Shown here piece after piece: positions 1 through 9,590 of a stretch of DNA of 64,000 bases (positions are counted from its first letter, which is position 1; the number at the start of each line of letters is the position of its first letter). Both the position numbers and the translations under genes were made by a program. This DNA comes from Phytohabitans rumicis (lineage in GTDB: Bacteria > Actinomycetota > Actinomycetes > Mycobacteriales > Micromonosporaceae). The notes beneath the pieces are model-generated. The model saw nothing but the letters and a program-made list of their open reading frames with translations, had not been told where the DNA came from and ran no database searches. Location of the stretch: positions 5,456,001 through 5,520,000 of the forward strand of contig NZ_BLPG01000001.1 of the NCBI RefSeq assembly GCF_011764445.1, given 5' to 3'.

Positions 1-3000
1 TACGCGCTGGCGGCGATGTGGCTGTCGTGGGGCCTGCGCCCGGCCGCCGTGGCCGGATATGGCGTCGGCGAGATCGTGGCCGGCTGCGTGGCGGGCGCGC
101 TGGCGCTGCCGGACGCGGCGGCGCTGGTGGCCGCGCGCGCCCGGTCGACGGCCCTGCCGGCAGTCAATGCCACCGCGCCGGCCATCCCGATGGTGTCCAC
201 TGTGACCGGTGATTGGGTCGCGGCGGACGGGTTCGGGCGCGAACACTGGGCGGGGCTGGCGACGGGCACCGGCCGCTTCGCCGAGGCCGTACGGGCGCTG
301 CACGTTTCCGGCTGCCGCACGTTCCTGGAGCTGGGTCCGGTGTCGGCATCGTCCACAGTGGCCGCCGAGGTGGGCGACCCGGAGGCGATGTTCGTATCCA
401 CGTTGCGTGCCGGCCTGGACGACCAGCGGGCCGTGCTGCGGGCGCTCGGCGCGCTGTGCGTACGGGGTGCCCGGCCGGACTGGGCCGCGTTTCACGACGG
501 CGAGCAAGTCGCCAGGGTGCCCCTGCCGACCACCCCGTGGCGCGGGGACTCCTACTGGTTCCGGGAGGCGCCCGCCGCGGCGCCGCCGGCGGGTGGCTCC
601 CGGGCCGCCCGGCCCGGTGACGAGGCGCACCGCCTGCCCGGCCCGGTGCCGGCGTACGAGCTGCCGGTGCGGCGGTGGGCGGCGGCGCCGGTGATCGACC
701 CGGCGGGGCGCCGATCCGTACCGCTGGGCGCCCTCGTCGACGCCGCGGTGGCGGCGGCCCGGGACTGCCTGGGCGGGGACTGGCCGCGCGTCTCGGACGT
801 GGACGCGCCCGTACCGGTCCCGCTGGACGAGCCGGACCGGGCGACGGTCCGGCTCACCGTGACCGAATCGGCGGACGGCTCCGCGGTGTGGGAGGTGTTC
901 AGCCAGACCGAGGCGGAGGCGGCCGCCGGCGCCCCGTGGCAGCGGCACGCCCATGGCCGGTTGCGCCGCCGTCCGGATCCGCGGGCCGGGCTGGGGCAGG
1001 CCGGCCCGGTCGACGCCGCCGCCCTGCCCGCGGTCGCGCACCGCACCCCGGACGCTGGCTTCCTCGTCCCGGTGCCGGCGGACGCGCCGCCCGGCTGGGC
1101 CGGCGTGCTCGACGCCGCGACGGCCGCCGCAGCTCGGCAGCCGGCCTCCGGTCCGGTGACCGGCTGCGCCGAGCTCACCGCCCCGGCGCTGTCCGAGATC
1201 CGGTACGCCTACGCCGGCCCCGATGAGGAGGCGGTCACGCTGCTGGCCGCCGACGGCACCGTCGCCGGGCACGTGCGTGGACTGCGCGCGGGCGGATCGG
1301 CGGACGGAGCGGCGCCGTGGCGGGACCCGGACACGCTGCTCCACGAGATCGGCTGGCACGACATCGGCGACTGCGCCACCGACCTACCGGTTGCCGGCGA
1401 GGGCTGGCTGGTGGTGGCGGACCCGGGCGGCGACGCCGGGCGTACCGCGGATCGGCTGGCCACGGCGCTGCGCGCGGGCGGCGCCGAGGTGACCGTTGCG
1501 GCGTCGCCGGTGGGTGGGGTGGCGCAGGCGTGCGCGCCCGAGCCCGATGCGGTCCGGGCACTGGTCGACGCGTGGCGCGCGGCGGCCGTCCGGCCGGTCC
1601 GGGTGGCGCTGCTGACCGGCCTGGACGCGCCCCGGCCGCCGCACGCGGACGCCTGGGCCCTCGACGAGTACGCCGCGCGCGCCGACCTCACCGCGGTGGC
1701 GCTGGTGCGCGAGCTCGCCGGCCGCGACGACTGCCCGGACGCCCGCGTCACGCTGGTGACCCGGGGAGCGGTGCCCGCGGCCGGCGGAAGCGACGTGGTC
1801 AGCCCGGCCGGTGCCACGCTGTGGGGCCTGGGCCGGGTGCTGGCGCTGGAGCACCCCGACCGGTGGGGCGGCATCGTCGACCTGGACCCGGACCCGGACG
1901 GAGCCGGCGACGCGGAGCCGGGCGTGCTGCTCGCCGCGCTGGCCGATGCCGCCGAGGACCAGCAGGCCGTACGCGCCGGGCGGCGGCTGGCCGCGCGGCT
2001 CGTGCCCAGCCCGCTCACCCCCGCCGAGTCGCGCCCGGCCCCGCCGGTGCGCGCCGATGGGACGTACCTCGTCACCGGAGCCTTCGGCGGCATCGGCGCC
2101 GAGGTGGCCGGCTGGCTGGCGCGGGCCGGAGCCGGCCGGCTCGTGTTGCTCGGCCGCACGCCGCCGCCGGAACGCCCGCGGCCGGAGGACGACCAGCCCG
2201 GCGATCCGCCGGGCGCGGCGCTCGTGCGCCGGCTGCGCGGGATGGGGGCGGACGTCGTCGTCGCCGCCGCGGACGTCACCGACGAGGCCGCGATGGCCAG
2301 GGTGTTCGCCACGCTGGACGCCGGCCCGCGGCCGCTGCGCGGCGTGGTGCACGCGGCCGGCGTGTCCGGACCGCAGTTCGTGCGGGAGGTCGAGCCCGGC
2401 GAGTACCGGCGGGTGTGGCGGCCCAAGGTGATCGGCGGCTGGCAGCTGCACCAGCTCTGCCAGGGCCTCGAACTGGACTTCTTCCTCGGCTTCTCGTCGA
2501 TCGCCGCCACCTGGGGCTCGCAGCACCTGGCCAGTTACGCGGCCGGCAACGCGTTCCTGGACGGCCTGGCCGAGCACCGCGCGGCCCAGGGCGCGCCCGC
2601 GCTGTCGGTCAGCTGGGGCCCGTGGGACCTGCCGACCCAGCTCTTCGGCGCGGACGTGCTCGCCTTCCTGCGCGCCACGGGCCTGCGCCCGCTGTCCGCG
2701 CCGCAGTGCCTGCGGCTGCTGGGCGGGCTGCTCGCCGGTGATCGGCCGCACCGGGTGGTCAGCGCGGTCGACTGGAGCGTGTTCAAGCCGGTCATGCAGG
2801 CCCGCACCGACCGGCCGATGCTGAGCACCGTCGAGGTCGCCGAGGACGCCGCGGGGAGCGAAGCGGCGGCGCCGGTGCTGGCCGAACTGGCCGCCGCCGG
2901 TGCGGAGGGCGCCGCCGCCGTGCTCACCGACTATCTGCGCGGCGTGCTCGGCGGCGTGCTCGGCGCCGATCCGGCCACGCTGTCCGACGACGTCGACCTG

Positions 3001-4386
3001 ATGGCGTACGGGCTGGACTCGCTGATGGTCATGGAGGTGGTGCGCGGCTGCAAGCGGGACCTGCGGGTCACCGTCCGGGCCAGCGATCTCTTCGAGCGCT
3101 CGTCGCTGGGCGAGTGGGCGGACTACCTGGCCGGCACGGCCGGTCCGGCGACCGAGGGTGAAGGCCCGGAAGACCCGGCCTGGATCGCCCGCGAGGTGGC
3201 GCTCGACCCCGCGATCCGCGCGCCGGCGGCGGCCACCGCACCGGTACGGCCGCCGCGCGAGGTGCTGCTGACCGGCGCGACCGGGTTCGTCGGGGCGTAC
3301 CTGCTGGCCGAGCTGCTGGCCAAGACGCCGGCCCGGGTGCACTGCCTGGTGCGCGCGGATGACCCGGCGGGCGGGCTGGCCCGGTTGCGGTCCAACATGG
3401 AGCGCTACCTGCCGTGGCCGGACGGCGCCGCCGAGCGCGTCGTGGCCGTCCCCGGCGACCTGGCCCGGCCGATGCTGGGCCTGCCGGCCGACCGGTTCGA
3501 GGCGCTGGCCGGGCGGCTGGACGCCATCTACCACAACGGCGCGTGGGTCAACTTCAGCTACACGTACGACCAGCTGCGCCCGGCGAACGTCGAGGGCACC
3601 GCCGAGATCCTCCGGCTGGCTTGCGGGGGCGGGCGGCTCACGCCGGTGCACCACGTGTCCACGTACGGCATCTGGGGCATTCCGCAGGACGGCCGCCGGC
3701 GGATCGCCGAGGGAGACGACCTCGCCTCCGCGGGGCGGCTGGTCACCGGGTACGCGCAGACGAAGTGGGCGGCCGAGCGCCTGGTGGAGCTGGCCCGCGA
3801 GCGGGGTGTCCCGGTCGCGGTCTACCGTCCCGGCCGGGTGCTCGGCGACTCGCGGACCGGCGCGTGCCTGACCACCCACTTCACGACCCGGGTGATCAAG
3901 GGCTGCCTGCAGCTCGGCATGGCACCCGATCTCGACATCGACATCGAGATGACGCCGGTCGACTACGTCGCGACGAGCCTGGTGCGGCTCTCGTTGGCCG
4001 GCGCGGTTGGCACGTACCACCTCGTCAACGGGCAGAAGATGGCGTTCCGCGACCTGGTCGGCGCGCTGCGCCGGTACGGCTGGCCGGTGCCGCTGGTGCC
4101 GGTCGACCAGTGGTGGGACGCGCTGCGGGAGTCCTATCCGGAGCGACCGAACGAGCTGCACCCCGTGATGGACCTGGTCGAGGAGTTCATCGTGGGCGGC
4201 GAAGAGGCGATCGACTACGACGACGCGGCGGTGGAGGTCGGGCTGGCGGGCACCGGCATCCTGTGCCCGCCGCTCGACGACGCGCTGTTGCAGACGTACC
4301 TCGGCTGGCTGTTGCAGGCCGGCTACCTGCCCGCGCCGGCTGGCGGGCCGTCCCCGTCCCCCGTTCCTGGTTCCCCGGTCATGTGA
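1..4386 (+). CDS. Type I polyketide synthase, C-terminal part: degenerate AT - DH-like - KR - ACP - thioester reductase
   Basis: The reading frame is open from base 1, so the N-terminus, presumably with the ketosynthase, lies outside the window. About 1460 residues are visible. Nucleotides 1-560 encode an acyltransferase remnant with the active-site motif changed to GYGVGE (55-72) and the central part missing. Nucleotides 600-1290 resemble a double-hotdog dehydratase without the HxxxGxxxxP motif. The ketoreductase (1330-2810) has an NADPH loop GAFGGIG (2077-2100), FSSI and SYAAGN. The ACP has GLDSL with the phosphopantetheine serine at 3019-3021. The terminal reductase (3260-4340) has TGATGFVG at 3271 and YAQTK at 3751-3765. 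Known reductase domains of this kind release the chain as an aldehyde or alcohol. The next gene starts 12 bases downstream, so this gene heads the operon with the halogenases. The starting and extending acyl groups are unknown, and a separate acyltransferase would be needed if the remnant is inactive. Confidence 0.9.
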   Translation, partial: YALAAMWLSWGLRPAAVAGYGVGEIVAGCVAGALALPDAAALVAARARSTALPAVNATAPAIPMVSTVTGDWVAADGFGREHWAGLATGTGRFAEAVRALHVSGCRTFLELGPVSASSTVAAEVGDPEAMFVSTLRAGLDDQRAVLRALGALCVRGARPDWAAFHDGEQVARVPLPTTPWRGDSYWFREAPAAAPPAGGSRAARPGDEAHRLPGPVPAYELPVRRWAAAPVIDPAGRRSVPLGALVDAAVAAARDCLGGDWPRVSDVDAPVPVPLDEPDRATVRLTVTESADGSAVWEVFSQTEAEAAAGAPWQRHAHGRLRRRPDPRAGLGQAGPVDAAALPAVAHRTPDAGFLVPVPADAPPGWAGVLDAATAAAARQPASGPVTGCAELTAPALSEIRYAYAGPDEEAVTLLAADGTVAGHVRGLRAGGSADGAAPWRDPDTLLHEIGWHDIGDCATDLPVAGEGWLVVADPGGDAGRTADRLATALRAGGAEVTVAASPVGGVAQACAPEPDAVRALVDAWRAAAVRPVRVALLTGLDAPRPPHADAWALDEYAARADLTAVALVRELAGRDDCPDARVTLVTRGAVPAAGGSDVVSPAGATLWGLGRVLALEHPDRWGGIVDLDPDPDGAGDAEPGVLLAALADAAEDQQAVRAGRRLAARLVPSPLTPAESRPAPPVRADGTYLVTGAFGGIGAEVAGWLARAGAGRLVLLGRTPPPERPRPEDDQPGDPPGAALVRRLRGMGADVVVAAADVTDEAAMARVFATLDAGPRPLRGVVHAAGVSGPQFVREVEPGEYRRVWRPKVIGGWQLHQLCQGLELDFFLGFSSIAATWGSQHLASYAAGNAFLDGLAEHRAAQGAPALSVSWGPWDLPTQLFGADVLAFLRATGLRPLSAPQCLRLLGGLLAGDRPHRVVSAVDWSVFKPVMQARTDRPMLSTVEVAEDAAGSEAAAPVLAELAAAGAEGAAAVLTDYLRGVLGGVLGADPATLSDDVDLMAYGLDSLMVMEVVRGCKRDLRVTVRASDLFERSSLGEWADYLAGTAGPATEGEGPEDPAWIAREVALDPAIRAPAAATAPVRPPREVLLTGATGFVGAYLLAELLAKTPARVHCLVRADDPAGGLARLRSNMERYLPWPDGAAERVVAVPGDLARPMLGLPADRFEALAGRLDAIYHNGAWVNFSYTYDQLRPANVEGTAEILRLACGGGRLTPVHHVSTYGIWGIPQDGRRRIAEGDDLASAGRLVTGYAQTKWAAERLVELARERGVPVAVYRPGRVLGDSRTGACLTTHFTTRVIKGCLQLGMAPDLDIDIEMTPVDYVATSLVRLSLAGAVGTYHLVNGQKMAFRDLVGALRRYGWPVPLVPVDQWWDALRESYPERPNELHPVMDLVEEFIVGGEEAIDYDDAAVEVGLAGTGILCPPLDDALLQTYLGWLLQAGYLPAPAGGPSPSPVPGSPVM

Positions 4387-4397
4387 GGAGAGGCGCC

Positions 4398-6167
4398 GTG
4401 AGCGATTTCAATGCCAGCAGGGCGCAGGACACGACGTACGACGTGGTGGTCCTGGGGTCCGGTCTGGCCGGTTCGGTGCTGGCAGCGTGCCTGGCACGCA
4501 ACGGCGCCCGGGTGCTGATCGTGGACGCCGGCACCCATCCCCGGTTCGCCATCGGCGAGTCCACGATCCCGTACACGTCGATGATGATGCGGCTGGTCAG
4601 CGAGCGGTACGGCGTACCGGAGCTGAAGTGGCTGACGACGTTCGAGGCCGTGCACGCGAAGGTGAGCACCAGCGGCGGGGTGAAGCGCAACTTCGGCTTC
4701 CTCTACCACCGGCCGGGCGAGGAGCAGGATCCGCGCCAGACCAACATGTTCCCGATCCCGAAGATCACCCACACCGAGAACCACTTCTTCCGGCAGGACA
4801 CCGACAACTGGATGCTCATGGTGGCGGCGCGCTACGGCGCGACGGTGCGGCAGCAGGTGCGCATCTCCTCCGTCGACATCGACGAGAGCGGCGTGACCGT
4901 GCGGCACGACCGGGGCGAGCCGTTCCACGCGAAGTTCATCGTGGACGCCAGCGGCTTCCGGTCGTTCCTGGCCGAGCAGTTCTCGCTCCGTGAGGAGCCG
5001 ACCCGGCTGCGGCACCACTCGCGCAGCCTGTTCACCCACATGGTCGGGGTCCGCCCGTACGACGAGATCGCGCCGAAGAGCCGCTACCACCACCCGAGCC
5101 CGTGGCACGAGGGCACGCTGCACCACATCTTCCCCGGCGGCTGGATGTGGGTGATCCCGTTCGACAACCATCCGCGGGCGACCAATCCACTGTGCAGCGT
5201 GGGGGTGAACTACGACCCGCGCATCCATCCGGTGCCGGACTGCACGCCCGAGGAGGAGTTCCGCCGGTTCATCGCCCAGTTCCCGGGCATCGAGCCGCAG
5301 TTCGCCCGCGCGCGGGCGGTGCGCGACTGGACCCGCACCGGTCGCCTCCAGTACTCGCCGAACCAGACGGTCGGCTATCGCTGGTGCCTCACCTCGCACG
5401 CGGCCGGGTTCATCGACGCGCTCTTCTCCCGCGGGCTGTCCAACACCATGGAGATCATCAACGTGCTCGTCCAGCGGCTGCTGGACGCGATCAAGGATGA
5501 CGACTTCGCGGTCGAGCGGTTCGAGGCGGTCCAGGAGCTGGAGCAGGGCCAGCTCGACTTCAACGACGACCTGGTGGCCAACGCGTACACGTCGTTCGGG
5601 GACTGGCGGCTGTGGGACGCCTGGTTCCGGGTCTGGTCGCTGAGCCAGATCCTGGCCACGTTCGAGGTGAACAAGGCGTACGCCCAGTTCGTCGACAGCC
5701 GCGACCCGTCCGTGCTGAGCCGCATGGAGAAGCCGTGGTGGCGGGTCACACTGTCCACTTTCGACCCGAGCCGGGTGAAGAACGCCGACCACGTCGCGGT
5801 GCTGAAGCTGCTGACCGAGGTCGGCCGCAAGATGCAGGCCGTACAGGCGGGCGAGGCCGAAGCCGGACAGACGGCGGAGGAGATCACCGCACTGCTGCGC
5901 GCCGCCGACTTCGTGCCGCCGGCCTTCGGGCTGGCCGAACCGGACAACCAGTGGACCGACGCCAGCGTCCCGAAGATCCTCTCCACGCTGCGCTGGGCCA
6001 AGCGGAAGGCGCCGCCGTCGATCGGCGAGCTGACGTACGACGGGCTGACCCTCTTCATGAAGAAGCGGTTCGCCAAGGGCGAGTTCGAGCCCATCGAGGA
6101 GATCAAGCAAATCCTTGCCGGCTGGCCCGTGATCGGCCGCCGGCTGCGCGTGCCCGAGCCCAAGTGA
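4398..6167 (+). CDS. Flavin-dependent halogenase (PltM/tryptophan-halogenase superfamily), copy 1
   Basis: A 589-residue protein starting at GTG 4398 behind a GAGGAG ribosome site. The N-terminal FAD-binding motif GSGLAG and the GESTIP motif are intact, and the family signature WxWxIP is present as WMWVIP (5142-5159). A lysine in GVKRNFGF (about residue 96) lies where I would expect the conserved catalytic lysine, though this is aligned by eye. These enzymes use FADH2, O2 and chloride or bromide to halogenate an activated aromatic ring. A flavin reductase encoded at 14537-15079 could supply the reduced flavin. The gene is the first of three related genes in tandem and the best preserved of them. 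Substrate is not evident: a phenol, 4-hydroxyphenylglycine-derived ring or pyrrole are all possible in this cluster. Confidence 0.88.
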   Translation: MSDFNASRAQDTTYDVVVLGSGLAGSVLAACLARNGARVLIVDAGTHPRFAIGESTIPYTSMMMRLVSERYGVPELKWLTTFEAVHAKVSTSGGVKRNFGFLYHRPGEEQDPRQTNMFPIPKITHTENHFFRQDTDNWMLMVAARYGATVRQQVRISSVDIDESGVTVRHDRGEPFHAKFIVDASGFRSFLAEQFSLREEPTRLRHHSRSLFTHMVGVRPYDEIAPKSRYHHPSPWHEGTLHHIFPGGWMWVIPFDNHPRATNPLCSVGVNYDPRIHPVPDCTPEEEFRRFIAQFPGIEPQFARARAVRDWTRTGRLQYSPNQTVGYRWCLTSHAAGFIDALFSRGLSNTMEIINVLVQRLLDAIKDDDFAVERFEAVQELEQGQLDFNDDLVANAYTSFGDWRLWDAWFRVWSLSQILATFEVNKAYAQFVDSRDPSVLSRMEKPWWRVTLSTFDPSRVKNADHVAVLKLLTEVGRKMQAVQAGEAEAGQTAEEITALLRAADFVPPAFGLAEPDNQWTDASVPKILSTLRWAKRKAPPSIGELTYDGLTLFMKKRFAKGEFEPIEEIKQILAGWPVIGRRLRVPEPK

Positions 6168-6195
6168 TCCGCCTCAGCCGCATGAGGAGTGCCCG

Positions 6196-7863
6196 ATGAG
6201 TGAACTGACCAGCGCCGAAAAGCCGCTCTACGACGTCGCGATCCTGGGCTCCGGGTTCGCCGGCTCCATGCTGGGCTGCATCCTGGCCCGCAACGGGGCC
6301 AAGGTGCTGATGGTCGATGCCAAGGCACACCCGAAGTTCGCGATCGGCGAGTCGACGATCCCGAACATGCTGGTGTCGCTGCGTACCATGGCCGAGCGCT
6401 ACCAGGTGCCGGAGCTGCTGGCACTGTCCACATACACCGGTTGCCAGCGGATCATCTCGCCCTGGCACGGAGTGAAGAACCACTTCGGGTTCCTCAACCA
6501 CCAAGAGGGCAAGCAGCAGGACCCGATGCAGCTGACGATGTTCAACTTCCCGAAGCTGCTGCACGAGACCGCGCACATGTACCGGCAGGACACCGACGCG
6601 TACCTGTTCCACGCCGCCATCAAGTACGGCTGCGTCGCGCGGCTGAACTTCACGATCGCGGACGTCGACTTCGAGGACTCGCACGTCACGGTCAGCTCGA
6701 CGCGCGGTGAGCAGTTCCGCGCGCGGTACGTCGTGGACTCCAGCGGATACCGGTCCCCGCTGGCCCAGAAGTTCAACCTCCGGGACGACCCGTGCCGGTT
6801 CAAGCACCACTCCAGGGCCATCTGGAACCACATGCTGACCGTCCCGTCGACCGACGCCGTCTTCAAGCGGGCGAAGGCCGACACCCCGCCGGTGCCCTGG
6901 TACGAGGGCACCGTGCACCACCTGTTCGAGCGCGGCTGGTTCTGGATCATCGCGTTCGACAACCACAAGTCCTCGCGCAACCCGCTGTGCAGCGTCGGGC
7001 TCACCATGGACGAGCGCCGCTACCCGCAGCGCGAGGGCGCCTCGGCCGAGGACGAGTTCTGGGAGCACGCCGCGCGGTTCCCGGACATCGCCCGGCAGTT
7101 CGAGGGCGCCCAGCCGATGCGCGAGTGGGTGCGCACGGACCGCCTGCAGTACTCGTCCAAGCAGACGGTGGGCGACCGCTGGGTGCTGCTGGCGCACGCG
7201 GCCGCGTTCCTCGACCCGCTCTTCTCCCGCGGCCTGTCGAACACCTGCGAGGCGGTCAACGTGCTGGCCTGGCGGATCCTGCGGGCGGTCAAGGACGACG
7301 ACTTCTCCGCCGACCGCTTCGCCGACGTGGAGAAGCGGCAGCAGGCCCTGTTCGACGGCAACGACAAGCTGGTCAACGCCGCGTACATCTCGTTCGAGGA
7401 CTACGACCTGTGGACGGCGGTGTTCCGGATCTGGGCCTGGGGCTCCAACGCTGGCACGTTCCGGGCGCACGAGGCGTTCCGCCGCTGGCGGGCCGACGGC
7501 GACGACCGGCACCTGATCGAGCTGGAGAACACCGAGAACCCGGGCCTGCACTGGTCTGACCACGTGGGCTACGGCGAGCTGTTCAACGACATGGTGCGCC
7601 AGTGCGACGACTTCGAGGCCGGACGGATCAACGCCCGGGAGGCGGCCGACGCGCTGTACGACCACCTCAACCGCGCCCCGTTCGTGCCCCGGCACTTCGG
7701 CTGGACCGACCGGAAGCTGCGGTTCATCAACCCCACGCCGCCCAAGCTGGCCCGCACGATGCTGTGGGCCGCGACGAAGGCGCCGCCGGACGTGCGCCGG
7801 ATCATGCTCGGCTTCGTCCGCGAGGCCGCGAAGGAGTTCGTGCTCGGCCGGAAGATCTTCTGA
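6196..7863 (+). CDS. Flavin-dependent halogenase-like protein, copy 2 (WxWxIP changed to WxWxIA)
   Basis: A 555-residue paralogue of the preceding gene, with ATG 6196 after a GAGGAG ribosome site and 28 bases downstream of copy 1. GSGFAG and GESTIP are intact and the lysine is present in GVKNHFGF. The signature at 6937-6954 reads WFWIIA, so the terminal proline is alanine. In halogenases the WxWxIP segment is thought to keep the flavin from acting as a monooxygenase, so the change may leave activity intact or alter the chemistry. Long stretches align with copy 1, including the segments around CSVG and FSRGLSNT, so the two arose by duplication. It probably acts on the same scaffold at another position, but this is inference. 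Confidence 0.83.
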   Translation: MSELTSAEKPLYDVAILGSGFAGSMLGCILARNGAKVLMVDAKAHPKFAIGESTIPNMLVSLRTMAERYQVPELLALSTYTGCQRIISPWHGVKNHFGFLNHQEGKQQDPMQLTMFNFPKLLHETAHMYRQDTDAYLFHAAIKYGCVARLNFTIADVDFEDSHVTVSSTRGEQFRARYVVDSSGYRSPLAQKFNLRDDPCRFKHHSRAIWNHMLTVPSTDAVFKRAKADTPPVPWYEGTVHHLFERGWFWIIAFDNHKSSRNPLCSVGLTMDERRYPQREGASAEDEFWEHAARFPDIARQFEGAQPMREWVRTDRLQYSSKQTVGDRWVLLAHAAAFLDPLFSRGLSNTCEAVNVLAWRILRAVKDDDFSADRFADVEKRQQALFDGNDKLVNAAYISFEDYDLWTAVFRIWAWGSNAGTFRAHEAFRRWRADGDDRHLIELENTENPGLHWSDHVGYGELFNDMVRQCDDFEAGRINAREAADALYDHLNRAPFVPRHFGWTDRKLRFINPTPPKLARTMLWAATKAPPDVRRIMLGFVREAAKEFVLGRKIF

Positions 7864-7896
7864 CCGGGGCGTCCGCAGAGAACTGGGAGGTCTGCC

Positions 7897-9590
7897 ATGT
7901 CCACACCTGTTGCCGACCCGACGACCCCGTACGACGTCGCGATCGTCGGCGGGCACCTGACACCGGCGCTGCTCGCCGCGGTCCTGGCCCGCCAGGGCGT
8001 ACGCGTGCTGCTGGTCGACGGGCCCGACCGGGGCACCGAGCCCGGCGGGGACAGCACCGTCCCGTACACCACCGCCGTCTACCAGTTGCTGGCGGAACGG
8101 TTCGACGTGCCGGAGATCGCGGCCTTCGCACACTTCGTGGACCTGCCCGAGCGGGTCCGCCGGGTCAGCGGGATCAAGAAGAGCCTCGCCTTCCTGCACC
8201 ACACCCCTGGGCGGCGGCACGACCCGGCGCACACCGTGCAGTTCCACGTGCCGGGGAGCACGGCGAGTGGCATCCGTACCGGCCGGTGGTCGACGACTAC
8301 GCCCGCGAGATTGCCGCGACGTACGGCGCGCACACCCTGCCGGACCGCGCGCCGGTGGTCGCGCTCCGGCCGGCCGGTGACGGGGTGGCCGTGGCCCTGG
8401 CGGACGGCCGGGAGTTCACCGCGCGGTACGCGGTGGACGCGTGCGGGGTCGACTCCCCGCTGCGGGCCGGGCTGGGTCCGGGGCGCGGCGGGGCAACGGA
8501 TCCGCTGCTCCTGCGCTCCCGCCTGCTGTCGGGGCAGTTGCGCGGCGTGACACCGCTCGAAGGGTGCCTCGACGTCGCCGGCTATCCCGGCGCCACCGCC
8601 TGGTCGAAGGGCACGATCCACCACCTGTTCCCCGGCGGCTGGATTCAGGTGGTCGACCACGGCAACCACGACGGCTCCGTGCACCCCGTCTGCGGGGTGA
8701 CGGTAGGCGTCGACCCGCACCGGTTCGCCGATCTGCCGGCCGACGCCGCGGCGGCGTTCAAGGCCCTGGTGGCCACCCTGCCCAGCGTCGCGGAGCAGTT
8801 CGCCGGGGCCGAGGCCGTCGGGCCGTGGGTGGGCGGTGACCCGTGGCAGCGGCTGCCCGCGGCGACGTACGGCGACCGCTGGTTCGCGATGGAGCGCGCG
8901 GCGTGCCGGACCGACGACTTCCTGTCCCGGGACGCCACGATGGGCGCGGAGATCGTGCACGCGCTCGCCGCGGCGCTGCTGCGGATCGTCCAGGACGGGG
9001 CGCCCGCGGGCGAGCAGTTCGCCCGGGTGGCCGCGTACCAGGGCGAGCTGATCGCGTTCAACGACCGGATGCTGGCCGCCGCCCGCACCGCGTGCGACGA
9101 CTTCCGCCTGTTCAACGCGTTCACCAGGGTTTGGCTGCTGTGGCAGATCCTGGCCCACCTCTCGCTCAAGAGGGCGACGGCGGATGCGCTGGCGGTGGGC
9201 TCGTGGGCGCCGGTGGAGCGGTTCGCCGGCGGGGCGCTGTGGTTCGACACGCCCGATGGCCTGGGGCGCCTGCTCGACGATTTCTTCGCCCGGTTCGCGG
9301 CGGTGCGGGCGGGCAGGCTGGCGCCCGGGGCCGCGGCCGCCGGCATCTTCCAGGCACTGCGGCGGGCCAAATTCGCCCCGCCGCTGTACGCCTTCGGCGA
9401 TCCGAAGGCGCGGTACTACCACTTCACCATGCTGCGCCGCCTGCTCATGGTCGCTTGGGTCAGCACGATCGCGCCGCGGGACTTCAAACGGCTGCTGACC
9501 AGGGACAACGTGACGGGTCGTCGGCGGCCACCGGCCGGGCGAGGCGCAGAAACGACTGAACGGGGGATTCGCATGGGGGCGGTGCAGTGA
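7897..9590 (+). CDS. Degenerate flavin-dependent halogenase-like protein, copy 3 (frameshift near 8256)
   Basis: A third paralogue of about 564 residues once one base is restored in the G run near 8256. Upstream the frame of ATG 7897 is used; downstream the sequence resumes as EHGEWHPYRPVVDDYAREIAA in the next frame. The Rossmann glycine motif is lost (VGGHLTP where copies 1 and 2 have GSGxAG), GESTIP reads GDSTVP and WxWxIP has become WIQVVD (8640-8657). The lysine segment GIKKSLAF is kept. The pyoluteorin protein PltD, also a halogenase homologue, is known to lack the glycine-rich motif, so this looks like a similar non-halogenating relative with a cyclase, partner or structural role. The gene is otherwise full length and under coding constraint, which argues against plain decay. 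Its stop overlaps the next start (TGATG). Confidence 0.78.

Noticed and set aside
1384-4161. A very long open frame on the minus strand opposite the PKS
   Set aside because: It is the antisense of a strongly supported multidomain gene, has low-complexity Arg/Pro/Gly/Ala composition and shows no motif. Long antisense frames are expected at this GC content.
4323-8247. Minus-strand open frames of about 600 and 700 codons opposite the halogenase genes
   Set aside because: They mirror the codon pattern of the plus-strand genes and contain no recognisable domain or start context.
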